From positions 1 to 32,049 of the forward strand of contig JAZNHT010000014.1 of assembly GCA_045577175.1 (NCBI GenBank): a DNA stretch of 32,049 nucleotides. The letters run 5' to 3'. This DNA is from SIG701 sp045577175 (GTDB lineage: Bacteria; Bacillota; Clostridia; Oscillospirales; CAG-272). This document shows, piece after piece, positions 1-6,425 of the stretch; position 1 is the first letter of the stretch, and each line of letters begins with the position of its first letter. The position numbers and the translations under genes were made by a program. Under the pieces are notes generated by a model. That model was not told where the DNA came from. It did not search any database and worked only from the letters and a program-made list of their open reading frames with translations.

Positions 1-150
1 GAGCAATTTCCGGTTTTACGGGGGGATAGGCAACAGGGAAAGCGTCAAAAGTGGGCAAACGCATGTAAGCGCAGAGCCCCTCCATCGGGATGCTCCGCAT
101 CTCGGGCGAGCAGTGGCAAAGCACGCAATATGTTCACCTGACGTAAAAGA
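1..150 (+). ncRNA. Candidate structured RNA, 3' part (possibly raiA-type)
   Basis: No convincing protein is encoded here on either strand, but the plus strand ends at a strong terminator, so something is transcribed towards comF. Visible pairings: 14-20 (TTTTACG) with 142-148 (CGTAAAA), a possible closing stem; 74-80 with 87-95, a GAGC/GCTC plus CCC/GGG hairpin with a 2-nt bulge; 42-45 with 59-62. The 5' end may lie outside the window. Clostridial raiA-motif RNAs are, as I recall, often found near comF/raiA genes, so that class is a reasonable guess; 6S RNA is another. Both assignments are inference from position and shape, not from a recognised consensus. Confidence 0.35.
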
Positions 151-180
151 AAAATCCGACACTCTGTGTCGGATTTTTTG
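150..180. terminator. Bidirectional terminator between the left-edge RNA and comF
   Basis: A 13-bp perfect stem (150-162 with 166-178) with a TCT loop. The A-run on one side and T-run on the other let it work as an intrinsic terminator on both strands. It serves comF on the minus strand and whatever is transcribed rightwards from the left edge. Confidence 0.9.
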
Positions 181-182
181 TC

Positions 183-986
183 TTATTTTTCGTTAAACCA
201 GCTCATATCAGAGATAACCTTTTCCGTTTGCTCGCGCCGCAGTGTCTTCGCCGCGGTTACGACGGCGATTTCCTCCGCGCCCGCATCTTTCAAAAGAGAA
301 GCGCAGGCGGCAAGCGTTGCACCCGTTGTGAGCACATCATCGCATAGGATTACGCGTGTGCCCCTGATGGCACTCGCTTTTTTCAGACGGAAAGCACTCT
401 TTGTGTTTTCCGTACGCTCGGCACTGTTGAGGAGTTTCTGCTCCGCACCGCCTTGCCGGACGAACAGGCGTGCAAAGCGTGCACCCGTGTACTCGGCGCA
501 CATCCGGGCTAAACGTTCTGCCTGATCGAAACAGAGTTCATCCTTCTTTTCCGCCCTGCGCGGCGGATAGGTGATAATCCATTCCGCGACATTCTTGCCG
601 GCTCTTGTGAAATGGAGCAAAATTTCACGTGACATCATTTGTGCAAATACGCGTGCCGCCGTGTCCTCGTTGTCAGTTTTCAGTGCGTAAATCAGCTTGT
701 TTACATACGAGGATCGATCACCCGGCAGATAAAATGCTGTCGTCAAAGAAGAACGCCCGTCCATTGCGGATGTAATGCCCTTCAGCTGCCGCGGTGTGCA
801 TAGGCAATCGGGTGCAGGCAGACGGCATTTGGGACAGCGCAGGTGCAGATCTGCCGCAAAAACGGCAGCGCAGTCCTCACAAAGCTGTGCGGCATCGGTT
901 GAGATGGGGATTTCCTTGCAGATCGGACAGCGGCGCGGAAAGCATGTTTGAACGAATTTCTCAGTCAGCCGTTTCAGCCGGATCAT
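183..986 (-). CDS. comF: ComF-family phosphoribosyltransferase-like protein
   Basis: A 267-residue ComF/GntX-type protein, needed for DNA uptake in competent Firmicutes and thought to act on incoming single strands in the cytoplasm. The N-terminus has paired zinc-ribbon cysteines (C20/C23, C36/C39, C51/C54, C61/C63). The C-terminal type I phosphoribosyltransferase-like domain carries the PRPP loop VILCDDVLTTGAT near residue 212. I chose the ATG at 986 over the upstream ATG at 1028 because it overlaps the recD2 stop as ATGA and has GGGAGGA at the right distance inside recD2. The two genes should therefore be translationally coupled. A strong terminator follows the stop. The family call is firm; the molecular role of ComF is less settled in general. 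Confidence 0.93.
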   Translation of the reverse strand: MIRLKRLTEKFVQTCFPRRCPICKEIPISTDAAQLCEDCAAVFAADLHLRCPKCRLPAPDCLCTPRQLKGITSAMDGRSSLTTAFYLPGDRSSYVNKLIYALKTDNEDTAARVFAQMMSREILLHFTRAGKNVAEWIITYPPRRAEKKDELCFDQAERLARMCAEYTGARFARLFVRQGGAEQKLLNSAERTENTKSAFRLKKASAIRGTRVILCDDVLTTGATLAACASLLKDAGAEEIAVVTAAKTLRREQTEKVISDMSWFNEK

Positions 987-3208
987 GATTCGGCTTCCTC
1001 CCGCAGAAAGGCGACAAGGTGTGTGCATCTGAGTGCATGGCGTTCGTTTTCGACCATTTCCGCGAGAATATCCTGCCGCCCGACGAGGATCACCATGCGC
1101 GCCGCGCGTGTGACAGCGGTATACAGAAGATGCCGTGTCCGCAGCATGGGCGGACAGTTGAACACGGGCAGGATCACAACAGGGTACTCACTGCCTTGGC
1201 TTTTGTGGACAGTAATCGCGTATGCGTGCTCCAGCTCATCCAGCATGGCGAAATCGTAGATCGTCTCGCGATCGTCAAACGAAACGGCGAGCGATTCCGA
1301 TACGGGGTCAATATCCGTTATCACACCGATGTCTCCGTTGAAAATGCCCATACCCTCTTTCCCGTTTTTCGTCCACGCAAGAGAGTAGTCGTTCTTGATT
1401 TGCATCACGCGATCTCCCTCGCGGAAGATGCTGTCACGCACCTTTCGCTCCGCTTTTTTTGGCGCAGGCGGATTCAGTGCCTCTTGCATAAGCCGATTCA
1501 GATTTGTTGTACCTGCCGCACCGCTGTGCGACGGCGTGATGATTTGGATCCCCGGTACAATCGATTCCCCGTAGGAGCGTGGCAGTCGATTCTTGCACAG
1601 ATCGGCTACGGTTGCGGCGATTTCGTCATCCGTGCGTCGGTGAAGGAAGAAGAAGTCGCCCGTTTTCTGCGTAATATCGGGGAATCTGCCTTCATTGATC
1701 GCGTGCGAGTTTGTAACGATACAGCTTTCCTTCGCCTGACGGAAAATTTCCGTAAGACGGATGGTCGGCAGTGTTTCAGACGCGATCAGATCGCTCAGCA
1801 CGTTGCCTGCGCCGACGGACGGAAGCTGCTCCGCATCTCCGATCAAAATCAGCCGCGCGCCGTTCTTGAGCGCGCGCAGAAGTGCCTCCAAAAGCAATAT
1901 ATCGACCATGGAGCACTCGTCGAGGATGACGACATCCTCATCCAGATACTCCTTTTCGTTTCGCTTAAACGACATCCGTTCCTCACCGCCGTACTCCATT
2001 TCCAGAAGGCGGTGGATTGTTTTTGCCTCGCGCGAGGTTGCCTCGCTCATACGCTTGGCGGCACGTCCTGTCGGCGCGGCAAGGGCGCAGTCAAGCTCGA
2101 GACTTTCAAAAATCGAGATCAGCGCACGGATGACTGTCGTTTTTCCCGTGCCGGGACCGCCTGTGAGAATCATGACGCCGTTTTCCAGTGCGGTGCGGAT
2201 CGCTTGCTTTTGCAGGGCGGCGTATTCGATCTTGTTCTCTGCCTCCAGCTTCCAGATCAGCCGCTCGGTATCACTCGGATTAATTTGCGGGCAGACACGG
2301 TTAAGAAGCGAGAGCTTTTGCGCCGAGAAGGATTCAGCGCGGTGGTACAGCGGCAGAAAGAGCAGGGCATCCTCACCGTTTCCGATCTTATACAGTCGCT
2401 TGTCGGCGATCATGTCATAAATGGTTTCAACGATGTTTTGTGCAGGCACGCCCAGAAGCTCTGCCGACAGACGGACGATCTCCGCCGCAGGCAGGCAGGT
2501 GTGCCCGTTGAGCTGTGCCTCGTTTGCGAGAATATGCGATACACCGGCGGCGATGCGATCCTTTGCGTCGGGTGCGATGCCGATGGACATGGCGAGCTTA
2601 TCCGCACCGGCAAAACCGATGCCGTCGATGTCGTTCACGAGGAGATACGGATTTTCTTTCAGGCGATCCACGGACGCGCCGCCCCAGCGTTTGTAGATTT
2701 TGACCGCAGCGGACGGCGGAAAATAGTCCTGACAGAACATCATCACCGCGCGTACGCCTGCTGTCTCTGCGAAGTTTTCGCTGATCGCGGCGGCTTTTTT
2801 TGGCGAGATGCCGGGAATGTCCGTCAGCCAGTCGGGATGATTGGCGATGATTTCAAACGTGTCCGTGCCGAATTTGTCTACAATGCGAGCCGCCGTGCGC
2901 GGACCGATTCCTTTGATATTTCCGGCGGAAAGATAGCGGAGAATGTCGCCCTCCTCGGCAGGGAGCGTTTTTTCGTATGCCTCCGCCTTGAATTGCTCGC
3001 CGTAGACGTTGTGATGCACCCACGCACCGCGCGCCGTGATCCGATCTCCCTCGGCGAGGAAGGGAAGCGTGCCCGTCACGGTGATCGCCTCGCCATCGGG
3101 TGTTTCGATCTCGCAGACGGTGTAGCCGTTGTCCTCGTTCTGGTAGATGATCGCGGTGACCGTACCGGCAACGGTGTGCTTGTCTGCGTTTGTCATGGAA
3201 ATCTGCAT
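983..3208 (-). CDS. recD2: RecD2 (RecD/TraA-type) 5'-3' DNA helicase
   Basis: An SF1B helicase of about 741 residues, the RecBC-independent RecD2 type (B. subtilis YrrC) linked to DNA repair and replication restart. The N-terminal OB-like and helix-hairpin-helix region shows GIGPRTAARI and IPGISPKKAAAI. The motor has Walker A GGPGTGKT (about 350-357), DECSM in motif II (about 430-434), GDAEQLPSVGAG in motif III and HKSQGSEYP near the C-terminus. The longest open frame begins at 3286, but that lies at the promoter, upstream of the likely transcript start. The ATG at 3208 or at 3196 is more likely; neither has an ideal Shine-Dalgarno sequence, so the exact start is uncertain. The stop overlaps the comF start by 4 nt. 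Confidence 0.95.
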   Translation of the reverse strand: MQISMTNADKHTVAGTVTAIIYQNEDNGYTVCEIETPDGEAITVTGTLPFLAEGDRITARGAWVHHNVYGEQFKAEAYEKTLPAEEGDILRYLSAGNIKGIGPRTAARIVDKFGTDTFEIIANHPDWLTDIPGISPKKAAAISENFAETAGVRAVMMFCQDYFPPSAAVKIYKRWGGASVDRLKENPYLLVNDIDGIGFAGADKLAMSIGIAPDAKDRIAAGVSHILANEAQLNGHTCLPAAEIVRLSAELLGVPAQNIVETIYDMIADKRLYKIGNGEDALLFLPLYHRAESFSAQKLSLLNRVCPQINPSDTERLIWKLEAENKIEYAALQKQAIRTALENGVMILTGGPGTGKTTVIRALISIFESLELDCALAAPTGRAAKRMSEATSREAKTIHRLLEMEYGGEERMSFKRNEKEYLDEDVVILDECSMVDILLLEALLRALKNGARLILIGDAEQLPSVGAGNVLSDLIASETLPTIRLTEIFRQAKESCIVTNSHAINEGRFPDITQKTGDFFFLHRRTDDEIAATVADLCKNRLPRSYGESIVPGIQIITPSHSGAAGTTNLNRLMQEALNPPAPKKAERKVRDSIFREGDRVMQIKNDYSLAWTKNGKEGMGIFNGDIGVITDIDPVSESLAVSFDDRETIYDFAMLDELEHAYAITVHKSQGSEYPVVILPVFNCPPMLRTRHLLYTAVTRAARMVILVGRQDILAEMVENERHALRCTHLVAFLREEAES

Positions 3209-3239
3209 GTGTGTCCGTGCCGATAAACGGCATCCTTTC

Positions 3240-3401
3240 TCAGTCTGTGTGAGTATTATTATACTCCTTTTCCTCCGTTTTGTCAATTTGCTTTCTATGC
3301 CGTTTCACAAACCGTCGGAGAATTTTGCGCACCTCGCACAAAGCGGCGTACAGTCCGTATACACAAAACATCGCAATCAGAATGGAAAGAATGTCGTTCA
3401 T
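3240..3401 (-). CDS. Small single-helix membrane protein, unknown function
   Basis: A 53-residue protein I do not recognise as a named family. Residues about 4-22 are hydrophobic (ILSILIAMFCVYGLYAAL) and form one probable membrane helix. A strongly basic cytoplasmic-type stretch follows (EVRKILRRFVKRHRKQ), then a polar, acidic-basic tail. The ATG at 3401 has an excellent site, GGAGGT 5 nt upstream, which is the main reason to believe the gene; the longer open frame starting at 3458 lacks such a site and overlaps the promoter. It lies between metK and recD2 and contains the recD2 promoter. It may be cotranscribed with recD2-comF as a first short cistron. Confidence 0.6.
   Translation of the reverse strand: MNDILSILIAMFCVYGLYAALCEVRKILRRFVKRHRKQIDKTEEKEYNNTHTD
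3258..3286 (-). promoter_or_regulatory. Sigma-A promoter for recD2-comF
   Basis: The minus strand reads TTGACA (3286-3281), a 17-nt spacer, then TATAAT (3263-3258): a perfect consensus promoter. Transcription should start near 3251, about 43 nt before the chosen recD2 ATG. The promoter lies inside the coding sequence of the small upstream gene (3240-3401). Confidence 0.88.
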
Positions 3402-3428
3402 ACCGCACCTCCGTTTACCTCTGTTCAC

Positions 3429-3458
3429 ACGATATGCGACTGTAGGGAGATTTGTCAA
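3429..3458 (-). promoter_or_regulatory. Probable promoter for the small membrane protein gene
   Basis: Minus strand TTGACA (3458-3453), 18-nt spacer, TATCGT (3434-3429; 4 of 6 matches). It starts directly after the T-tract of the metK terminator. The -10 element is weak, so confidence is moderate. Confidence 0.5.
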
Positions 3459-3459
3459 T

Positions 3460-3487
3460 AAAAAAGCCCGACGTTTTGTCGGGCTTT
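3460..3487 (-). terminator. metK intrinsic terminator
   Basis: A 10-bp stem AAAGCCCGAC/GTCGGGCTTT (3463-3472 with 3478-3487) with a GTTTT loop, followed on the minus strand by a T-run. It starts 6 nt after the metK stop codon. Confidence 0.9.
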
Positions 3488-3492
3488 CTGTA

Positions 3493-4680
3493 TTACAGCA
3501 ACGCTTTTTTCATGTCCTCGGCGAGATCGAGCTTCTCCCACGGAATGTCGAGATCCTCGCGTCCCATGTGACCGTATGCGGCAACCTGCTTGTAGATCGG
3601 ACGGCGCAGATCAAATCTGGCAATGATCGCTGCCGGACGAAGATCGACGTTCTCGCTGACGTAGGCGGAAATCTTATCTTCATCCACCTTTGCCGTGCCG
3701 AACGTTTCAACGAGCACGGATACGGGGCGTGCCACGCCGATCGCATACGCAAGCTGTACCTCGCACTTGTCGGCAAGACCGGCTGCCACTACGTTCTTCG
3801 CGATGTAGCGCGCCATGTAGGAGGCGGAACGGTCTACCTTCGTCGGATCCTTGCCGGAGAAGGCACCGCCGCCGTGACGGGAGTATCCGCCGTAGGTGTC
3901 CACGATGATCTTGCGTCCGGTAAGACCGCTGTCGCCGTGGGGACCGCCGATGACAAAGCGTCCGGTCGGGTTGACGTGAATCGTCGTAGCCGCATCCATC
4001 ATCGCAGGATCGACAACGGGCGTGATGACTTCACGAATGATGTCCGCACGGATCTGCTCAAGTGTCACATCCGGATCGTGCTGGGAGGAAACAACGATCG
4101 TGTCAATGCGTGCGGGTTTCCCGTCCGCGTACTCCACCGTCACCTGCGTTTTTCCGTCGGGACGGAGATAGGGTAGGGTGCCGTTTTTGCGGACAGCGGT
4201 CAGCTGCATCGCCAGCTTGTGCGATACGGAGATCGGGTAGGGCATCAGCTCGGGCGTCTCGTTGCAGGCGTAGCCGAACATCAGTCCCTGATCACCTGCA
4301 CCGATGTCGAATGCGTCCGTTTCGCCGTTCTTTGCCTCCAGCGATTTGTCAACGCCGAGCGCGATGTCGGCGGACTGCTTGTGAATCGAGTTGAGGACGG
4401 CGCAGGTGTCGCAGTCGAAGCCGTACTTGGCGCGGTCGTAGCCGATCTCGCGCACGGTCTCGCGGACGATCGTCTGAAAATCGACCTGTGCGTTCGTCGT
4501 GATCTCACCGAGGACGACAACAAGCCCTGTCGTGCAGGTCGTCTCGCAGGCAACACGGGACATAGGATCCTGACGGAGCATTTCGTCGAGGATTGCGTCG
4601 GAGATCTGGTCGCAGATTTTGTCGGGATGTCCTTCCGTAACGGATTCGGACGTAAAAAGATGGCGTGCGGTTGTACTCAT
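3493..4680 (-). CDS. metK: S-adenosylmethionine synthetase
   Basis: MetK makes S-adenosylmethionine from methionine and ATP in the cytoplasm. The 395-residue length is typical. Visible motifs are the N-terminal TSESVTEGHPDKICDQ (substrate and Mg/K binding), GAGDQGLMFGYA, and the glycine-rich phosphate loop GGGAFSGKDPTKVDRS. The start at 4680 is preferred over an ATG at 4740 because it gives the usual N-terminus (MSTTARHLFTSE) and has AAAGGA about 10 nt upstream; 4740 lies inside the riboswitch. Expression should be switched off by SAM through the SAM-I riboswitch in the leader. The gene is monocistronic, with its own promoter and terminator. Confidence 0.98.
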   Translation of the reverse strand: MSTTARHLFTSESVTEGHPDKICDQISDAILDEMLRQDPMSRVACETTCTTGLVVVLGEITTNAQVDFQTIVRETVREIGYDRAKYGFDCDTCAVLNSIHKQSADIALGVDKSLEAKNGETDAFDIGAGDQGLMFGYACNETPELMPYPISVSHKLAMQLTAVRKNGTLPYLRPDGKTQVTVEYADGKPARIDTIVVSSQHDPDVTLEQIRADIIREVITPVVDPAMMDAATTIHVNPTGRFVIGGPHGDSGLTGRKIIVDTYGGYSRHGGGAFSGKDPTKVDRSASYMARYIAKNVVAAGLADKCEVQLAYAIGVARPVSVLVETFGTAKVDEDKISAYVSENVDLRPAAIIARFDLRRPIYKQVAAYGHMGREDLDIPWEKLDLAEDMKKALL

Positions 4681-4706
4681 ATGTAAAGAATCCTTTCTGA
4701 CGGAGT

Positions 4707-4845
4707 AAAAAAGCCTCGGACAAGAGTCCGAGGCAAACACGCAGATTTGCAGTACGACTCTTATCTATCGGGAATTAGCACCTTGCCGAAATCGGTAGGT
4801 TGCCGGGCTTCATGGGGCCTGTCCCTCCGCCACTCTTGATAAGAT
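4707..4845 (-). promoter_or_regulatory. SAM-I riboswitch (S box) with terminator, controlling metK
   Basis: The minus strand carries the conserved S-box core CTTATCAAGAGTGGCGGAGG, CCCGGCAACC and AAGGTGCTAATTCC (aptamer about 4758-4845). P1 pairs CTTATC (4843-4838) with GATAAG (4765-4760). The expression platform is a terminator with stem GCCTCGGAC/GTCCGAGGC and a T6 run (4734-4707). AAGAGTC on the 3' side of P1 can instead pair with GACTCTT of the terminator arm, forming the antiterminator. Bound SAM should stabilise P1, free the terminator and stop metK transcription. Confidence 0.97.
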
Positions 4846-4863
4846 TAAATTTTTAGCGTATAC

Positions 4864-4892
4864 AGTATAACACATCTTTCGCTGAAATGCAA
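4864..4892 (-). promoter_or_regulatory. metK promoter
   Basis: Minus strand TTGCAT (4892-4887), 17-nt spacer, TATACT (4869-4864). The start of transcription falls about 10 nt before the SAM-I aptamer. Confidence 0.82.
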
Positions 4893-4913
4893 TAGGGAAA
4901 TCGAAAAAAAGCA

Positions 4914-4948
4914 AAAAAACGTGCGCCGGGTGTGTACGGCGCACGCAA
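4914..4948 (-). terminator. Terminator of the small multidrug export gene
   Basis: Stem CGTGCGCCG/CGGCGCACG (4920-4928 with 4937-4945) followed on the minus strand by a run of seven T. It begins a few nucleotides after the stop of the upstream membrane protein. Confidence 0.9.
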
Positions 4949-4950
4949 AA

Positions 4951-5424
4951 TTATGCAAGAAAGGAGAGAAACGACAGAAAACCGTAGGAGATACCGCTCA
5001 TGATGAACGCGGCGAGGACAACGCCTGCAAAGATGGAGGGCAGGGAATACTTCATGCGCATGTTCATGAGAGCTGCGACAAGCGCACCGGTCCACGCTCC
5101 CGTACCGGGCAGGGGGATTCCGACAAACAGAGCCAGACCGAACGTTGCGTATTTCATGACTTTTCCTTTGTTTTTCTCCGCTTTTTCCTCCAGCCACAGT
5201 GCAATCTTTGAAAAGTGCTTTGTAGTCTTCATCCACGCAAGGATATGGCGGATAAACAGGAGAATAAACGGAATGGGAATCATGTTTCCGATGATGCTGA
5301 GGGTGAAATTAGCAAGCCACGGGAGGCCTAAAGCGGCACCGATCGGGATTGCACCGCGCAGCTCGATCAGCGGTACCATGGAACAGAAGAACACGTATAA
5401 GTAATGTTGAATTTGTTCAAGCAT
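4951..5424 (-). CDS. Small multi-drug export family membrane protein (COG2426 type)
   Basis: A 157-residue polytopic membrane protein. The N-terminal SMVPLIELRGAIPIGAA matches the Sm_multidrug_ex family signature (an E-L-R-G-A-I-P motif after the first helix), and IPLPGTGAWTGALVAAL is the other conserved segment. Four or so hydrophobic stretches are visible, with a charged loop around KTTKHFSKIALWLEEKAEKNKGK. The family name is historical and transport of drugs is poorly supported, so the substrate is unknown. It has its own promoter and terminator. The start is slightly uncertain: AAGGAG lies 18 nt before the ATG, too far for an ideal site, and no better in-frame start is present. Confidence 0.85.
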   Translation of the reverse strand: MLEQIQHYLYVFFCSMVPLIELRGAIPIGAALGLPWLANFTLSIIGNMIPIPFILLFIRHILAWMKTTKHFSKIALWLEEKAEKNKGKVMKYATFGLALFVGIPLPGTGAWTGALVAALMNMRMKYSLPSIFAGVVLAAFIMSGISYGFLSFLSFLA

Positions 5425-5463
5425 AGCGGCAGTACCAAGTCGCTCCTTACAGTTGATATATTA

Positions 5464-5492
5464 AGTATACCATAGATTTTCGCCGGATGCAA
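5464..5492 (-). promoter_or_regulatory. Promoter of the small multidrug export gene
   Basis: Minus strand TTGCAT (5492-5487), 17-nt spacer, TATACT (5469-5464). It sits between the ribU stop and the export gene. No clear terminator for ribU precedes it, so read-through from ribU is possible. Confidence 0.75.
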
Positions 5493-5518
5493 GTCATTGT
5501 CCGAATCTTAACGGTTTC

Positions 5519-6130
5519 TTAAATATGCAGGATCTTAGAAACGCGCTTGTACAGCAGCAGATTCACGAGCGCGCACAAAACACCTTTCACAAGATTGAAC
5601 GGGGCGACGGCGAGCATGACGAGCGTTTTCAGATCCGTAATGTACGGATTGACAGCGGTGCCCATGCCGATGATCGTGTCCAGCGGCATGTTGTAGAAGT
5701 TCGAAAAGGCAGGGATCAGCACAAAATAATTGAGCAGACTGCCGACCGTTGCAAGGGAGAGCGTACCGACGATCAAAGCGACGATTGCGCCCTTGCGGTT
5801 CTTTACAAATTTATAAATCAGTGAAGCGGGGACAACGAACGCACATCCCGTGATGAAGTTGGCAAGCTCGCCTATGTATGCGGTTGATGTGCCGTTCAAG
5901 AGAATGTTGATGAGATTTTTGAGCAGTTCAATAACTGCCGCGGCGACAGGTCCCATAGCAAATCCTCCCATGAGGATGATCGCTTCGGAGAGATCGAGTT
6001 TATAGAATCCCGGGGCGAACCACAGCGGAAATTCAAACAGCATAATGATTGCGGAAATTGCTGTCAGTACGGCAATTTTTGTGAGATTGTGAATGTTCTT
6101 TTGCGTTTTTGTGAGATTGTTGGCAGACAT
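5519..6130 (-). CDS. ribU: Riboflavin ECF transporter S component
   Basis: A 203-residue integral membrane protein of the ECF S-component family that binds riboflavin and partners with the shared EcfAA'T module, which is not in this window. Hydrophobic helices run through most of the length. Family features include the N-terminal TKIAVLTAISAIIMLFEFPL, FYKLDLSEAIILMGGFAMGP, VIELLKNLINILL and a C-terminal AVAPFNLVKGVLCALVNLLLYK. The start at 6130 is chosen for AAGGAG 9 nt upstream rather than the upstream ATG at 6157. The FMN riboswitch in the leader strongly supports riboflavin as substrate: when FMN is plentiful, uptake is turned down. Confidence 0.94.
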   Translation of the reverse strand: MSANNLTKTQKNIHNLTKIAVLTAISAIIMLFEFPLWFAPGFYKLDLSEAIILMGGFAMGPVAAAVIELLKNLINILLNGTSTAYIGELANFITGCAFVVPASLIYKFVKNRKGAIVALIVGTLSLATVGSLLNYFVLIPAFSNFYNMPLDTIIGMGTAVNPYITDLKTLVMLAVAPFNLVKGVLCALVNLLLYKRVSKILHI

Positions 6131-6135
6131 ACGTA

Positions 6136-6341
6136 TTCTCCTTCGTAAAATATACAAGGAGAAGATAATCCCCCGAGAGATTCTCCCGGGGGATGAGACT
6201 TCACTTCGGCAAAAAGCCGCAGATTCGTGTATCTTCTCTCATCCGGACTGTAACCGTCGGTGCAGGAATTTCACCTGCTCGGCGCCGTAAGGCGTTCGTG
6301 GACTGTACCACCGGTATGGATTTTCACCATTCCCTGAAGAT
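6136..6341 (-). promoter_or_regulatory. FMN riboswitch (RFN element) with a Shine-Dalgarno-sequestering platform
   Basis: The aptamer (6341-6231, minus strand) has the RFN hallmarks: ATCTTCAGGG at the 5' end, GGTGAAAATCC, ACCGACGGTTACAGTCCGGA and a closing GAGAAGAT. P1 pairs 6341-6336 with 6236-6231. Downstream, TTCTCCTT (6163-6156) is exactly complementary to the ribosome binding region AAGGAGAA (6143-6136). ATCTTCTC (6166-6159), which overlaps that blocker, is complementary to the 3' strand of P1 (6238-6231). These pairings exclude each other and predict that FMN turns translation off. A 12-bp hairpin (6168-6194) lies between them. Confidence 0.95.
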
Positions 6342-6354
6342 GTATTCAGTTTAG

Positions 6355-6386
6355 GAAAAAGCACCGACGCGGGTGCGCCGGTGCTT
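6355..6386 (-). terminator. tuf intrinsic terminator
   Basis: On the minus strand, GCACCGGCGC and GCGTCGGTGC form a 10-bp stem with one G-U pair (6384-6375 with 6370-6361), followed by TTTTT. It ends the rpsL-rpsG-fusA-tuf transcript just before the FMN riboswitch. Confidence 0.87.
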
Positions 6387-6425
6387 TCGGAAAAATCGGT
6401 TTAGTATCCGATTCGACGAGTAAAA

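Noticed and set aside
5425..5518. A terminator for ribU
   Set aside because: Only a 3-bp stem is seen after the ribU stop; nothing meets the form of an intrinsic terminator.
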